Shown here in pieces: positions 22,141-31,546 of a stretch of 64,000 nucleotides of DNA. Made by a program: the position numbers and the translations under genes. Positions within the stretch are counted from its first letter, which is position 1. Every line of letters starts with the position of its first letter. The notes below the pieces were generated by a model. That model saw only the letters and a program-made list of their open reading frames with translations. It had not been told where the DNA came from and ran no database searches. The stretch covers positions 124,001-188,000 of the forward strand of contig NZ_JAMJFL010000002.1 of assembly GCF_023544665.1 (NCBI RefSeq), given 5' to 3'. This DNA is from Streptomyces sp. YS415 (GTDB lineage: Bacteria > Actinomycetota > Actinomycetes > Streptomycetales > Streptomycetaceae).

Positions 22141-22388
22141 CCCGACAGGCCGGGAACGTATGCGAGAGCACATGTCCGAAACAAGTAGCGGATTCACATA
22201 TCCAGGGTTTTGATCTTCACTCGAAGGGTGCGTGGCGGGTGCACCTTTGCGGGTGCCAAGGCTCAACTGACCCGCGGGCAAAGGGTGTCGGGTGAGTCTG
22301 TGAGATGCCTGTGACCCGGCGGGGGTGAGTCACATCACGCGTGATCGCAAGACGCATCAAATCGGGCAATCGCCCCAAGAGGGCTTTA

Positions 22389-24392
22389 TCAGCCAGCCGT
22401 TCGCGGAATCCGTTTCTCCCACGTCCGGTGGAAGACCACCTCGCCGCCGGCCGTGCACATCACCTCGTTCGCGGCGACGAAGTCCTCCGCGTCACAGGTG
22501 AGCTCCGAGCGGGTCCGCACCGTCGTGTCCCACGCCAGGTCCGGCCGGTGCAGCCGGATCGACCAGTCCGAGCGGGTGCGGGCGGACAGCGGGTCCGCCT
22601 CCCGGATCGTGTACGTCTCCAGCGCGTCCTCGGTGCACTCCAGGCCGTCGGGGTACACGCGCGTGCCGCCGTACCGGGGATCGACCTCCAGGCGCCACTC
22701 CCCCTTGGCCACGTCCCGGACGACCAGCCGCTCCGGGCGCGGCTCGTCCAGCGTGACCGGCTGGTTCGCCCCCAGCGGCTCGGCCGGCTCGGGCTCCCCG
22801 AGACCGCCGCCGGCCCCGGCGGAGTCACCCCGCGCGCGTACCGGCACCTCCAGGAAGCTCCCCGCCGGATCCAGCGTGAATCCCGCCCCCGACTCCGCCT
22901 GCGGCCACACCCACGGCCAGTACGCCGACGACACCGCGAGCCGGATGCGGTGCCCGGCCGGGAAGGCGTACCCGATGCCGTTCAGCGGGAGCGCCACGTC
23001 GCGCGTGGCACCCGGCTCCCACGGCACCGCCCGGTCCCGGCCGAGGCGCGCGGAGAGGTTCAGCACGCCCCGGGTGACGAGGGTGGAGGAGCCGTCGGGG
23101 GCGACGTCGCACAGCCGGGCGACGACCTGCCCGCGCGACACCTCCGAGGTCAGCCGCAGCCGCACCCTCGGCCGCCCCAGCACCCAGGTCTCCTCGCCCA
23201 CCGCGAACTCGAAGCAGGCCGAGCGGGCGTCCTCCTCCCGCTGGTCCGGCGGCAGGTCGGCCTCGTTCCCGACCGGGAAGAAACGGCCGGCGTCCACGCC
23301 GGTGTGCATCGGCGACCGTACGACGACGGGGGCGCCCTGGAGGGCGTACGTCACATCGGTGATGTTCGGAGAGGGCCAGGCGGGCTCGCCGACCCAGCGG
23401 CCCGGCAGGGTGCCGTGGGCCGTGGCGGGCGGGTGCGAGTCGGTGACGTAGGCCCGCAGGAGGGGCTCCTCCAGCGCGCCCGTGGGGGCGTCCTTCAGCC
23501 AGTGGTCCCACCAGCGCAGGGTCTCCCGGAGGAAGCCGATCGCCGGTCCCGGGAGGCCGCGGTCGGGGTACTGGGCGGACCAGGGGCCGATCAGGCCGCG
23601 GACACGGTCGGCGGGCAGGCGTTCGACGAGGCGCAGCACGGTGTCGCGGTGCGGGTCGTGCCAGCCGCCCACCGCCAGGACGGCGGCGCCGATGGTGCCG
23701 TAGTCCTCCCGGATGCCGCCCTGGCGCCAGAAGTCGTCCCGGGTCTGGTGGGCCAGCCAGGTATGCAGGAACGGTTCCAGGGCCTCCAGGCGCCTCAGCC
23801 ACATGTCCTGCCAGGCGTCCCCGGCGTACCGCGGGTCGGGTGGCCGGGCGGCGTGGGCGAGCAGGGTGGCGGCCCGGGCGTGCATCCCGGCCGCGAGGAC
23901 GGAACCTCCCGTGTAGTGCGCGTCGTTGTCATAGCGGTCGTCGGTGGCGCAGACCGTCACGATCGCCTTGAGCGGCTCGGGTGCGAGGGCCGCGATCCGG
24001 AGGGAGTTGCAGCCGCCCCAGGAGAGGCCGAACATGCCGACCTTGCCGTCGCACCAGGACTGGGCCGCCAGCCAGTGCACCACCTCGACCCCGTCGGCCA
24101 GCTCCGTCGCCGCGTACGCGTCCGCCGGCAGCCCCTCGCTGTTGCCGTGCCCGCGGACGTCCACCCGCACGGAGGCGTAGCCGTGACCGGCGTACCAGGG
24201 GTGGCGCTGGAAGTCGCGCGGGGCCGTCCCGTCGGTCAGCCGGTGCGGCAGGTACTCCAGGAGCGCCGGCACGGGCTCGTCGGTCAGCGGGCGCCACACC
24301 CGGGCGTACAGCATGGTTCCGTCCGCGACAGGGATACGGAGATCCTCGTGCGTCGTCTCGTAGGGGGAGGGCATACGGATGTGCGGGCTCAT
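22389..24392 (-). CDS. CocE/NonD-family (X-Pro dipeptidyl-peptidase S15-like) hydrolase
   Basis: A 667-residue alpha/beta-hydrolase. The nucleophile elbow GLSWGG places the serine at residue 124, and VDVRGHGNSEG (about residues 78-88) is the oxyanion-hole region. The second half is the jelly-roll domain of the CocE/X-Pro family, including GHRIRLAVSSAYWPW. Substrates in this family range from prolyl peptides to esters such as cocaine, so the actual substrate is unknown. No signal peptide is seen, suggesting a cytoplasmic enzyme. The start at 24392 has GGAG upstream; an internal ATG at 24374 has no ribosome site. Confidence 0.9.
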   Translation of the reverse strand: MSPHIRMPSPYETTHEDLRIPVADGTMLYARVWRPLTDEPVPALLEYLPHRLTDGTAPRDFQRHPWYAGHGYASVRVDVRGHGNSEGLPADAYAATELADGVEVVHWLAAQSWCDGKVGMFGLSWGGCNSLRIAALAPEPLKAIVTVCATDDRYDNDAHYTGGSVLAAGMHARAATLLAHAARPPDPRYAGDAWQDMWLRRLEALEPFLHTWLAHQTRDDFWRQGGIREDYGTIGAAVLAVGGWHDPHRDTVLRLVERLPADRVRGLIGPWSAQYPDRGLPGPAIGFLRETLRWWDHWLKDAPTGALEEPLLRAYVTDSHPPATAHGTLPGRWVGEPAWPSPNITDVTYALQGAPVVVRSPMHTGVDAGRFFPVGNEADLPPDQREEDARSACFEFAVGEETWVLGRPRVRLRLTSEVSRGQVVARLCDVAPDGSSTLVTRGVLNLSARLGRDRAVPWEPGATRDVALPLNGIGYAFPAGHRIRLAVSSAYWPWVWPQAESGAGFTLDPAGSFLEVPVRARGDSAGAGGGLGEPEPAEPLGANQPVTLDEPRPERLVVRDVAKGEWRLEVDPRYGGTRVYPDGLECTEDALETYTIREADPLSARTRSDWSIRLHRPDLAWDTTVRTRSELTCDAEDFVAANEVMCTAGGEVVFHRTWEKRIPRTAG

Positions 24393-24646
24393 CGCGCGGG
24401 CTCCAGGGGCGGGCGGCCGTCCACCGCGGTTCGAGACACGCTCCACCGCTTCCACGTAAGTCGGTCGATATCCGTTCTTATCAGGTGATCAAAAACATAG
24501 CCGTCGTGATCCGATACCGCCCGTCGTGGACGGGTGGGCGGCAGCGGTGATCGAAACGTGACCGGATACGCTGACTTGAGTGAAGGCAGCGACCTATCGA
24601 CAAACCGTGTAATCGCCAGTAGACACCAGCAGACAGGAGACCCCTC

Positions 24647-25657
24647 GTGACCGTCGTCGGGCCGTTCGGGCTGAGCGTGCGGGACCAGGCTCTGGAAGCC
24701 GATGTCCAGGCCGGATTGACGGCTGTCGAGGAGGGACTGCTCGAGGCCACCAAGAGCGAGGTCCCCCTGATCACGGGGGCGGCCCAGCATCTGGTGCGCG
24801 CGGGCGGCAAGCGGTTCAGGCCCTTGCTCGTGATGCTCAGCGCACAGTTCGGGGACCCCTACGCGCCGGGGATCGTGCCGTCGGCCGTGGTGGTGGAGCT
24901 GACCCACCTGGCGACGCTGTACCACGACGACGTGATGGACGAGGCCGAGGTCAGGCGCGGGGTGCCCAGCGCCAACGCCCGCTGGGGGAACTCGGTCGCG
25001 GTCCTCACCGGCGACTTCCTCTTCGCCCGCGCCTCCCACATCCTCGCCGACCTCGGCCCGGAGGCCGTCCGGGTGCAGGCCGAGGCGTTCGAGCGGCTGG
25101 TCACCGGTCAGATCCTGGAGACGGCGGGACCGCAGGACGGGCGCGACCCGGTCGAGCACTACCTCGACGTGCTGGCCGGGAAGACCGGCTCGCTGGTCGC
25201 GGTGTCGTGCCGCTTCGGCGCGATGATGTCCGGCGCCGACGAGACGGTGGTGGACGTGCTCACCCAGTACGGCGAGCGGCTGGGGGTCGCGTTCCAGCTG
25301 GCCGACGACGTCCTGGACATCGCCTCCGACTCCCGCGAGTCCGGCAAGACGCCGGGGACGGACCTCCGGGAGGGGATCGCGACGCTGCCCGTGCTGCGGC
25401 TGCGGGAGCGGGCGGAGCGGCTGGGCCTCGCGGAGGACATCGCGCTGTGCGAGCTGCTGGACTCCGACCTGACCGACGACGTGCGCCATGCCGAGGCGCT
25501 GGCCGCGCTGCGGGCGCACCCGGCCCTGGAGCAGGCCCGCCGGGACACCGTGCGGTACGCGCAGGACGCGCGGGCCTCGCTGGCGCCGCTGCCCGAGTGC
25601 GACGCCAAGGCCGCGCTGATGGAGCTGTGCGACGCGGTGGTGCACCGCGCGGGTTAG
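24647..25657 (+). CDS. Long-chain polyprenyl diphosphate synthase
   Basis: A 336-residue trans-isoprenyl diphosphate synthase. The first aspartate-rich motif is HDDVMD and the second is LADDVLD, with the KRFRPLLV substrate site near residue 64. The residue five places before the first motif is alanine, which is typical of enzymes making long chains, such as the octaprenyl/nonaprenyl side chain of menaquinone. That would link it to the respiratory genes around it. GTG start with AGGAGA eleven bases upstream. The 254-bp region to the divergent hydrolase holds promoters. Confidence 0.92.
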   Translation: MTVVGPFGLSVRDQALEADVQAGLTAVEEGLLEATKSEVPLITGAAQHLVRAGGKRFRPLLVMLSAQFGDPYAPGIVPSAVVVELTHLATLYHDDVMDEAEVRRGVPSANARWGNSVAVLTGDFLFARASHILADLGPEAVRVQAEAFERLVTGQILETAGPQDGRDPVEHYLDVLAGKTGSLVAVSCRFGAMMSGADETVVDVLTQYGERLGVAFQLADDVLDIASDSRESGKTPGTDLREGIATLPVLRLRERAERLGLAEDIALCELLDSDLTDDVRHAEALAALRAHPALEQARRDTVRYAQDARASLAPLPECDAKAALMELCDAVVHRAG

Positions 25658-25689
25658 CGGCCCCGCCCCCTCCCGGGCACGAGCGAACC

Positions 25690-25736
25690 GGCGGCGTCTT
25701 CCCGTCCGACCCCTACGGGTCGGGGGAGGCGCCGCC
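25690..25736 (+). terminator. Terminator after the polyprenyl synthase gene
   Basis: A long imperfect hairpin with arms GGCGGCG...CCGACCC and GGGTCGG...CGCCGCC around a CTAC loop. It lies 32 bases after the stop and separates this gene from the secreted-protein/ABC operon. Confidence 0.75.
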
Positions 25737-25920
25737 CTCCTGTGTCATACCGCAGGTGTACACGGAGTTGATCCCGGGGTCTGACGCTTCGCGGCGGCCG
25801 ATTTGGTCAGATGGTGACAACGGAAAACACCACTCCTCACCGATTCGGGTGAGAATGGCGGCTACGGGCTGGACGCACGGGAGTTGGCAGGCCGCCGCCG
25901 ACGACGGAGGTAAGTCAGAC

Positions 25921-27117
25921 ATGGCACCGTACGAATCCGACGACAGCACGACCGCGAACGAGGCCGACGACCTGCGCTCGGGACGGCGCAAGGCGGCGCG
26001 CTACGTCGTTCCGGTCGCGGTGGTGGGCGTGGCGGCGGCGACCATCGGTCTCGTCCCCGCCCTCGCCGACTCCGGCGACCCCGACCTGCCGGAGATCAGC
26101 GCACAGCAACTCATCGAGAAGATCGCCGAGTCCGACGTACAGCAGCTGTCCGGGACCGTGCGGGTCAGCACCGATCTGGGGCTGCCCGACCTCGGCGGCC
26201 TGGAGAGCTCGCTGGCGTCCGGGGCGATGGAGTCCGGGGACGGTTCGTCCGCCGACCCGTCGGCCAAGCTCACCCAGCTGGTGTCCGGCACGCACACCCT
26301 GCGGGTCGCCGCCGACGGCCCGGACCGGCAGAAGCTGTCGCTGCTGGAGAACGCCTCGGAGTACAGCCTCATCCACAACGGCAAGGACGTCTGGGGCTAC
26401 GACAGCTCCTCCAACGAGGTCTTCCACAGCACCGCCCCCGCCGGCGCCGAGCCGGACAAGGAGGTCCCGGCCACGCCCAAGGGCCTCACCGAGGAGGCCC
26501 TGAAGTCGGTCGACGACACCACCTCCGTCACCGTCGACGGCACCGCGCAGGTCGCGGGCCGGGACGCCTACCGGCTGCTCATCAAGCCCAAGCAGTCCGG
26601 CACCACGGTCGGCGCCATCACCGTGGCCGTCGACGCGAAGACCGGTATGCCGCTGAAGTTCACGCTCACCCCGTCGAGCGGCGGCGCCGCCGTGCTGGAC
26701 GCGGGCTTCACCGACGTCAGCTTCGCCAAGCCGGCCGCCTCCACCTTCGACTTCACCCCGCCCAAGGGCGCGAAGGTCACCGAGGAGGGCGCGCTGGAGG
26801 CGCCCGCGGAGGAGCGGGAGAAGCACTCCGAGGCGCCCGGGCTGGAGCCGGAGGGCGAGCCGGAGGTCATCGGCGAGGGCTGGAACTCCATCGCGGTCCT
26901 CGACACCGGCGGCGAGGGCATCCCCTCCGGCTCCGAGGTCGGCGGTGACCTCGGCGGCTTCATGGACTCCCTCGGCGACAAGGTCAAGGGCGAGTTCGGC
27001 GAGGGCACGGTCTTCAAGACCCGCCTGATCAACGCCCTGATCACCGACGACGGCACGGTCTACGTCGGCGCGGTCACCAAGGACGCGCTGGTGAAGGCCG
27101 CGAACGCCGGGCAGTAA
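25921..27117 (+). CDS. LolA-like/DUF2092 secreted or membrane-anchored protein
   Basis: A 398-residue protein. A basic region (RSGRRKAARY) is followed by one hydrophobic helix (about residues 37-57) ending VPALADSGD, a signal peptide or anchor. The outside part has the beta-rich fold of LolA-like proteins: repeated strands such as LSGTVRVST, SEYSLIHNGKDVWGYD and RDAYRLLIKP. An acidic region near residues 285-330 precedes a last domain with a YVGAV motif. It starts 10 bases after GGAGG and ends seven bases before an ABC ATPase gene, so it probably works with that transporter. Gram-positive LolA-like proteins are thought to handle lipids or sense the envelope; its role here is inferred. Confidence 0.8.
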   Translation: MAPYESDDSTTANEADDLRSGRRKAARYVVPVAVVGVAAATIGLVPALADSGDPDLPEISAQQLIEKIAESDVQQLSGTVRVSTDLGLPDLGGLESSLASGAMESGDGSSADPSAKLTQLVSGTHTLRVAADGPDRQKLSLLENASEYSLIHNGKDVWGYDSSSNEVFHSTAPAGAEPDKEVPATPKGLTEEALKSVDDTTSVTVDGTAQVAGRDAYRLLIKPKQSGTTVGAITVAVDAKTGMPLKFTLTPSSGGAAVLDAGFTDVSFAKPAASTFDFTPPKGAKVTEEGALEAPAEEREKHSEAPGLEPEGEPEVIGEGWNSIAVLDTGGEGIPSGSEVGGDLGGFMDSLGDKVKGEFGEGTVFKTRLINALITDDGTVYVGAVTKDALVKAANAGQ

Positions 27118-27124
27118 GGCGCCC

Positions 27125-28096
27125 ATGACCGACACGTCCGCCGCGGAGCCGGCACCGGAGCAGGGTGACGGCGTGATCGTCACCCGCGGGCTCACCAAGC
27201 GCTACCGCGGCGGACAGCTCGCCGTGGACGGTCTCGACCTGACCGTCCCGGCGGGCAGCGTCTTCGGCTTCCTCGGCCCCAACGGCTCCGGCAAGACCAC
27301 CACCATCCGGATGCTGATGGGCCTCATCGAACCCACCTCCGGCACGGCCCGGGTCCTCGGCCGCCCCATGCCCCGCGCCACCCGCTCCGTCCTGCCGCAC
27401 GTGGGCGCCCTGATCGAGGGCCCCGCCCTCTACGGCTTCCTCTCCGGCCGCGACAACCTCCTGCGCTACGACGCCGCCGACCCGGCCGCCGATCCGCGCA
27501 CCCGGCGCGAGCGCGTCGCGGCGGCACTGGACCGGGTGGGCCTGACGGCCGCCGCGGCCAAGAAGGCCAGGGCGTACTCGCTCGGCATGAAGCAGCGGCT
27601 CGGCCTGGCCGCCGCGCTGCTCCAGCCGCGCCGCCTGCTGGTGCTGGACGAGCCGACCAACGGCCTCGACCCGCAGGGCATGCGCGAGATCCGCTCGCTG
27701 ATACGGGAGTTGGCCTCCGACGGCACCACCGTCTTCCTCTCCTCCCACCTCCTCGACGAGATCGAGCAGGTGTGCACGCACGCGGCCGTGATGGCCCGGG
27801 GCCGGCTCATCACCCAGGGCGCGGTCGGCGACCTCGCGGCCGGAGTGCGCGGCAGGCTCCTGGTCACCACCCCCGACACCGCGGACGCCGCCCGGGTGCT
27901 GAAGGAACAGGGCGCGAGCGATGTCGTGGTCGCCGGGGACCGGGTGACGGCCGAGCCGCCCGACCGTGACCCGGCGGAGCTCAACGCCGCTCTGGTGACC
28001 GCGGGCGTCCGCGTCCGCGGCTTCGGGGTCGAACGGGCCTCCCTGGAGGACGCGTTCGTGGCACTGACGGGAGAGGGCTTCGATGTCGCAGGCTGA
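27125..28096 (+). CDS. ABC transporter ATP-binding protein
   Basis: A 323-residue ATPase of the ABC-2/NatA (drug or lipid export) type. Walker A is GPNGSGKTTT (about residues 57-66), the signature region is YSLGMKQRLGLAAALL, Walker B is LLVLDEPTNGLDP, and the H-loop is SSHLL. The domain after residue 230 is the variable C-terminal extension of this subfamily. It follows the LolA-like gene by seven bases and overlaps the permease gene by 14 bases, so one operon is likely. Confidence 0.93.
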   Translation: MTDTSAAEPAPEQGDGVIVTRGLTKRYRGGQLAVDGLDLTVPAGSVFGFLGPNGSGKTTTIRMLMGLIEPTSGTARVLGRPMPRATRSVLPHVGALIEGPALYGFLSGRDNLLRYDAADPAADPRTRRERVAAALDRVGLTAAAAKKARAYSLGMKQRLGLAAALLQPRRLLVLDEPTNGLDPQGMREIRSLIRELASDGTTVFLSSHLLDEIEQVCTHAAVMARGRLITQGAVGDLAAGVRGRLLVTTPDTADAARVLKEQGASDVVVAGDRVTAEPPDRDPAELNAALVTAGVRVRGFGVERASLEDAFVALTGEGFDVAG

Positions 28097-28949
28097 ACCC
28101 ACCGGCCCGGCCCGTGCGGTGTGGACGCTCGGGCTGCTGCGCAACGAGGTGCGCACGACCCTGCGCCGCTGGCGCACCCTCGCCCTGCTGGGTGTCCTCG
28201 CGGCCGTGCCGGTCCTGGTCGGAATCGCCGTGAAGATCGAGACCGGTGACGGCGGTTCGGCCGGCGGCGGTGGCGAAGGCCCCGCGTTCATCGCGCAGAT
28301 CACCAACAACGGTCTGTTCCTGGTGTTCACCGCGCTCGCCGCGACGCTGCCGTTCTTCCTGCCGATGGCCGTCGGTGTGGTCGCGGGCGACGCCATCGCC
28401 GGCGAGGCGAACGCGGGCACCCTGCGCTATCTGCTGGTCGCCCCCGCGGGCCGCACCCGGCTGCTGCTCACCAAGTTCGCGACCACGATGGCCTTCTGTC
28501 TGCTGGCCACGCTCGTGGTCGCGGTCTCGGCGCTGGCGGTGGGCGCGCTGCTCTTCCCGCTGGGGGACCTGACCACCATCTCCGGCACCCGGATCGGGTT
28601 CGGCGAGGGACTCGGCCGCGCGCTGCTGATCGCGCTGGTCGTCGCCGCGTCCCTGACCGGGCTCGCGGCGCTCGGCCTGTTCCTCTCCACCCTGACCAAC
28701 AGCGGCATCGCGGCGATGGCCACGATCGTGGGCCTGCTGATCACGGTCCAGATCCTCGACCAGATCCCCCAGCTGGACGCGCTCCAGCCGTACTTCTTCT
28801 CCCACTACTGGCTGTCCTTCGCCGACCTGATGCGCGAGCCGGTCTACTGGGACGACCTGGTCAAGAACCTCGGCCTCCAGGCCCTGTACGCGGCGGTGTT
28901 CGGCTCGGCGGCCTGGGCGCGGTTCACGACGAAGGACATCACCGCCTGA
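28083..28949 (+). CDS. ABC-2 type transporter permease
   Basis: A 288-residue membrane protein with six hydrophobic segments, starting with LRRWRTLALLGVLAAVPVLV and including the AGEANAGTLRYLLVAPAGR loop characteristic of ABC-2 permeases. It overlaps the end of its ATPase gene by 14 bases, which implies coupled translation. The transported compound is not apparent from sequence. Confidence 0.92.
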   Translation: MSQAEPTGPARAVWTLGLLRNEVRTTLRRWRTLALLGVLAAVPVLVGIAVKIETGDGGSAGGGGEGPAFIAQITNNGLFLVFTALAATLPFFLPMAVGVVAGDAIAGEANAGTLRYLLVAPAGRTRLLLTKFATTMAFCLLATLVVAVSALAVGALLFPLGDLTTISGTRIGFGEGLGRALLIALVVAASLTGLAALGLFLSTLTNSGIAAMATIVGLLITVQILDQIPQLDALQPYFFSHYWLSFADLMREPVYWDDLVKNLGLQALYAAVFGSAAWARFTTKDITA

Positions 28950-28971
28950 GCGTGCCGGGAGCGGGCCGGGC

Positions 28972-29553
28972 TCAGCTCTCGTGGGGGAACCGCGCGAGCG
29001 GGGTCTCCCCCTGGAAGAAGGTCTTGGCTCGGGTCAGCGCGTCGGCGTCATGGAGTACGTCACCGGGCTTGCTGCCGTTGCCGAGCAGCACTCCGCCGAA
29101 GCGCATGCCCATGTACGCGGCCGAGTTGTTGAGCGTGCCGATCAGCGGGTCGGCGACCACCTGCTCCTGCTCGGCGAGCACGGTGACGCCCCAGAGGGTG
29201 CGCCCGGCCAGCGTCGGCTTGAAGTCCAGGCCGGGAGTGCGCAGCCAGCCGGCCCAGTAGTCGAGGTAGCGCTTGGTGTGGGCGGACACGGAGTACCAGT
29301 ACAGCGGGGAGACGATCACGATGTCCGTCGCCGCGAGCGTGGCGTCGAGCAGCAGTGCCTCGGGGCCCTCGGTGGGGCGGACGCGGTCGCTGTCGTGGCG
29401 CAGGTCCACGAAGTCCGGCAGCGGGTGCGCGGCGAGATCGATCCACTGCTGCTCGACGTCCTCGGGCAACTGTTCGGCGGCGCGGCGGGCGAGCGTCTCG
29501 GTGTTGCCGTCGTCGCGGCTGCTGCCCAGGACGAACAGAAAACGGCGGGTCAT
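28972..29553 (-). CDS. NAD(P)H-dependent flavodoxin-fold oxidoreductase
   Basis: A 193-residue flavodoxin-like FMN reductase. The phosphate-binding loop GSSRDDGNT is at residues 9-17, and the flavin-contact segment SPLYWYSVSAHTKRYLDYW lies in the middle. Related proteins reduce quinones or flavins. The start at 29553 gives the canonical short N-terminus; an upstream ATG would add 13 unconserved residues. Its promoter region contains a perfect TATAAT and overlapping palindromes, suggesting tight regulation. Confidence 0.88.
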   Translation of the reverse strand: MTRRFLFVLGSSRDDGNTETLARRAAEQLPEDVEQQWIDLAAHPLPDFVDLRHDSDRVRPTEGPEALLLDATLAATDIVIVSPLYWYSVSAHTKRYLDYWAGWLRTPGLDFKPTLAGRTLWGVTVLAEQEQVVADPLIGTLNNSAAYMGMRFGGVLLGNGSKPGDVLHDADALTRAKTFFQGETPLARFPHES

Positions 29554-29603
29554 GGGTCCCCCAGGAGGCGAATGGTCGGCGTGCGCGAACAAACTGCATC
29601 TGC

Positions 29604-29631
29604 ATTATATGCGTACGCAAGAAGTTGTCGA
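29604..29631 (-). promoter_or_regulatory. HrdB-type promoter with overlapping palindromes
   Basis: On the minus strand, TCGACA (29631-29626), a 16-bp spacer and a perfect TATAAT (29609-29604) precede the oxidoreductase gene with a leader of about 44 bases. TGCGTACGCA (29610-29619) is a perfect 10-bp palindrome in the spacer, and GCATTATATGC overlaps the -10 box. Both are plausible operators. Confidence 0.75.
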
Positions 29632-29655
29632 GGGGGATTATCCGGACTCCGCCCG

Positions 29656-30153
29656 CTACCGTCGCCCGATGCCGGTCAGATGGCCCAGCGCCTCGGTCTC
29701 CCGGGGCGGCCTCCCGGCGGTCTCGCCGAGCCGCCAGTCCGGCACCCAGGGCACCCGGTACACGTCGATGACCTCCTCGATCGCCTTCACCCGCTGGGCG
29801 AGCGGACGCGGCAGCCGGCCAGGCGCGTCGGCGACGAGCACGACCGCGTCCAGGTCGAGCCCGGGTGGCGCCGATCCGGACCGGAAGGCGTCCAGCGCGC
29901 GCAGTACGGCGTCGAGACCGGCGGCATGCGTACGGCCCACCAGCAGGACGGAGGGGGGAGCGCCGGGCCCGGGCCAGTCGCGCCCGCAGTCGTGGCCGCC
30001 GTAGACGGACGCCAGGGTGGTGACGCCGGCGCCGCCGTGGGTGCCGACCCAGGAGTAGCGCCGGGGGGTGACCCCGGCGGGCGGGGCGGGCGGCGGTGGT
30101 GCTTGAGGTACGGCCACCGGCCCGCGGATCCAGATTTCCGGTCCCTGTCGCAC
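29656..30153 (-). CDS. DUF6668-like protein (P-loop-like, function unknown)
   Basis: A 165-residue protein with a segment WVGTHGGAGVTTLASVYGG that resembles the deviant Walker A region of ParA/MinD-type proteins but lacks the usual lysine after GG. VLLVGRTHAAGLDAV and LVADAPGRLPRPLAQRV follow. I recognise this pattern from the streptomycete family named DUF6668; no function is established. The GTG start at 30153 is the only reasonable one. It is divergent from a TPR protein gene that may be its partner. Confidence 0.65.
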   Translation of the reverse strand: MRQGPEIWIRGPVAVPQAPPPPAPPAGVTPRRYSWVGTHGGAGVTTLASVYGGHDCGRDWPGPGAPPSVLLVGRTHAAGLDAVLRALDAFRSGSAPPGLDLDAVVLVADAPGRLPRPLAQRVKAIEEVIDVYRVPWVPDWRLGETAGRPPRETEALGHLTGIGRR

Positions 30154-30299
30154 GTCGGTGCGCCTGCCCGCGCGCGCCCCTCGTCACGCCGGCGATGGCC
30201 GGGCGAGTCCTGGAACGAGGCTGTGACGACCCGGTGACGTGTGCGGCGGGGACCTGCGGAGAGACTCGACGGTAGGTGCTGCCAGGGAGTGAGGAACCG

Positions 30300-31514
30300 A
30301 TGTCTCGACTCAGCCGCGCGAAGAAGCGGGAACAGGGGGAGGAGCGGGCGGTGGATGCGGGGGATTCCGCGGCGTCCGGCACGCCTGGGGCTTCCGGGGG
30401 TGCTACGGCGGCCCCCATCGAGGTCCGTGTGCCGGGGGACGGCGGGTCGGGCGCGTCGGTCGGCGGTGTGCCGGTCGCGGCGGTTCCGGGCGAGGAGATC
30501 CAGCAGACCGTCCTGACCCGCCTGCACCGGATCGCCCTCGCCACGGGGAACCCGGTGCGGGCGACGATCCGGGACGACCGGATCGGGTACGCGGTGCCGC
30601 TCCAGGTGAACCTGGACGGGTCGAGCGCGCTGACGGGGGAGCCGGTGGACACGGCACCGGGAGCGGAGTCCGCCGTACCGCGTCCGCCTGCGCCGCCGCG
30701 GGCTGCCCGGGAGCCTGCTCCGACGTTCCCGCTGCGGGCGGCACAGGACGCCAGGCCCGGCACGGTCGCCCCGCCGACGGGCGAGTTCGGCCCACCGCCG
30801 GTGATGGACGCGCCGGTCAGCAACGTGCCGGTGACGGGTGAGCCTCGCAGGGACGCGCCGACGAGGAACGCGCCAGTGACCGACGCGCCGGTGCGCAACA
30901 CCCCGCCCCCGGTCTCCGCCGCACCGGCGCCGCACCCCTCCCGCAAGGCGGCCCCGGACCCGGCCTTCGACCCCGGAGTGGATCCGGGTCCCAAACCCCC
31001 GGCCCCGCCCCGCGGCTTCGACGCCGTCGCCGAAGCCGTCCTCGGGGACGAGCCCCCCACCGCCACCCTCCTCGCGGAACCGGTGACCAGGATCAACGAG
31101 GCCGTCCGGGCCGGGCGCACCCAGGAGGCGGCGGAGCTCGCGCAGCGGACCGTGGCGCAGGCCGCGCAGTCCCTGGGTGCCGAGCACCCCGAGGTGCTCC
31201 AGCTGCGCGAACTGACCGCGTACATCGCCTACTTGGCGGGCGAACCGGCGCAGGCCTTCGCCCTCTCCCTGGAACTCGCCCGGATACACCACCGTACCCA
31301 GGACGCCGAGGCCGCCTACGGCAACGTCCTGAGCGCGGCGACCGCCTGGCGAGCCGTACGCGACCCCGAGCAGGGCCTGCGCCTCGGCCACGACCTGATC
31401 AGCCTCTGGGCCGCTCTCGCGGCGGCACCCGGCCCGGCCGCCGACGAACCCGAGAAGCTGGACGCGGCCCGCACCCGCATGGGCCGCCTCACGCAGCGAG
31501 CCCGCAACCAGTAG
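30300..31514 (+). CDS. TPR-like protein with a Pro/Ala-rich central region
   Basis: A 404-residue soluble protein. Residues 65-110 form a small globular region (EEIQQTVLTRLHRIALATGNPVRATI). Residues 120-250 are low-complexity, with an imperfect repeat of DAPV/RNAPV units. From about residue 255, helices of tetratricopeptide-repeat character follow (INEAVRAGRTQEAAELAQRT, then AYIAYLAGEPAQAFALSLEL). The ATG at 30300 has GGGAGTGAGGAA upstream. It is probably functionally linked to the divergent DUF6668-like gene, but no activity can be assigned. Confidence 0.75.
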   Translation: MSRLSRAKKREQGEERAVDAGDSAASGTPGASGGATAAPIEVRVPGDGGSGASVGGVPVAAVPGEEIQQTVLTRLHRIALATGNPVRATIRDDRIGYAVPLQVNLDGSSALTGEPVDTAPGAESAVPRPPAPPRAAREPAPTFPLRAAQDARPGTVAPPTGEFGPPPVMDAPVSNVPVTGEPRRDAPTRNAPVTDAPVRNTPPPVSAAPAPHPSRKAAPDPAFDPGVDPGPKPPAPPRGFDAVAEAVLGDEPPTATLLAEPVTRINEAVRAGRTQEAAELAQRTVAQAAQSLGAEHPEVLQLRELTAYIAYLAGEPAQAFALSLELARIHHRTQDAEAAYGNVLSAATAWRAVRDPEQGLRLGHDLISLWAALAAAPGPAADEPEKLDAARTRMGRLTQRARNQ

Positions 31515-31546
31515 GGGGACCCGGCCGAACGGTCACCCCCGGCGGC

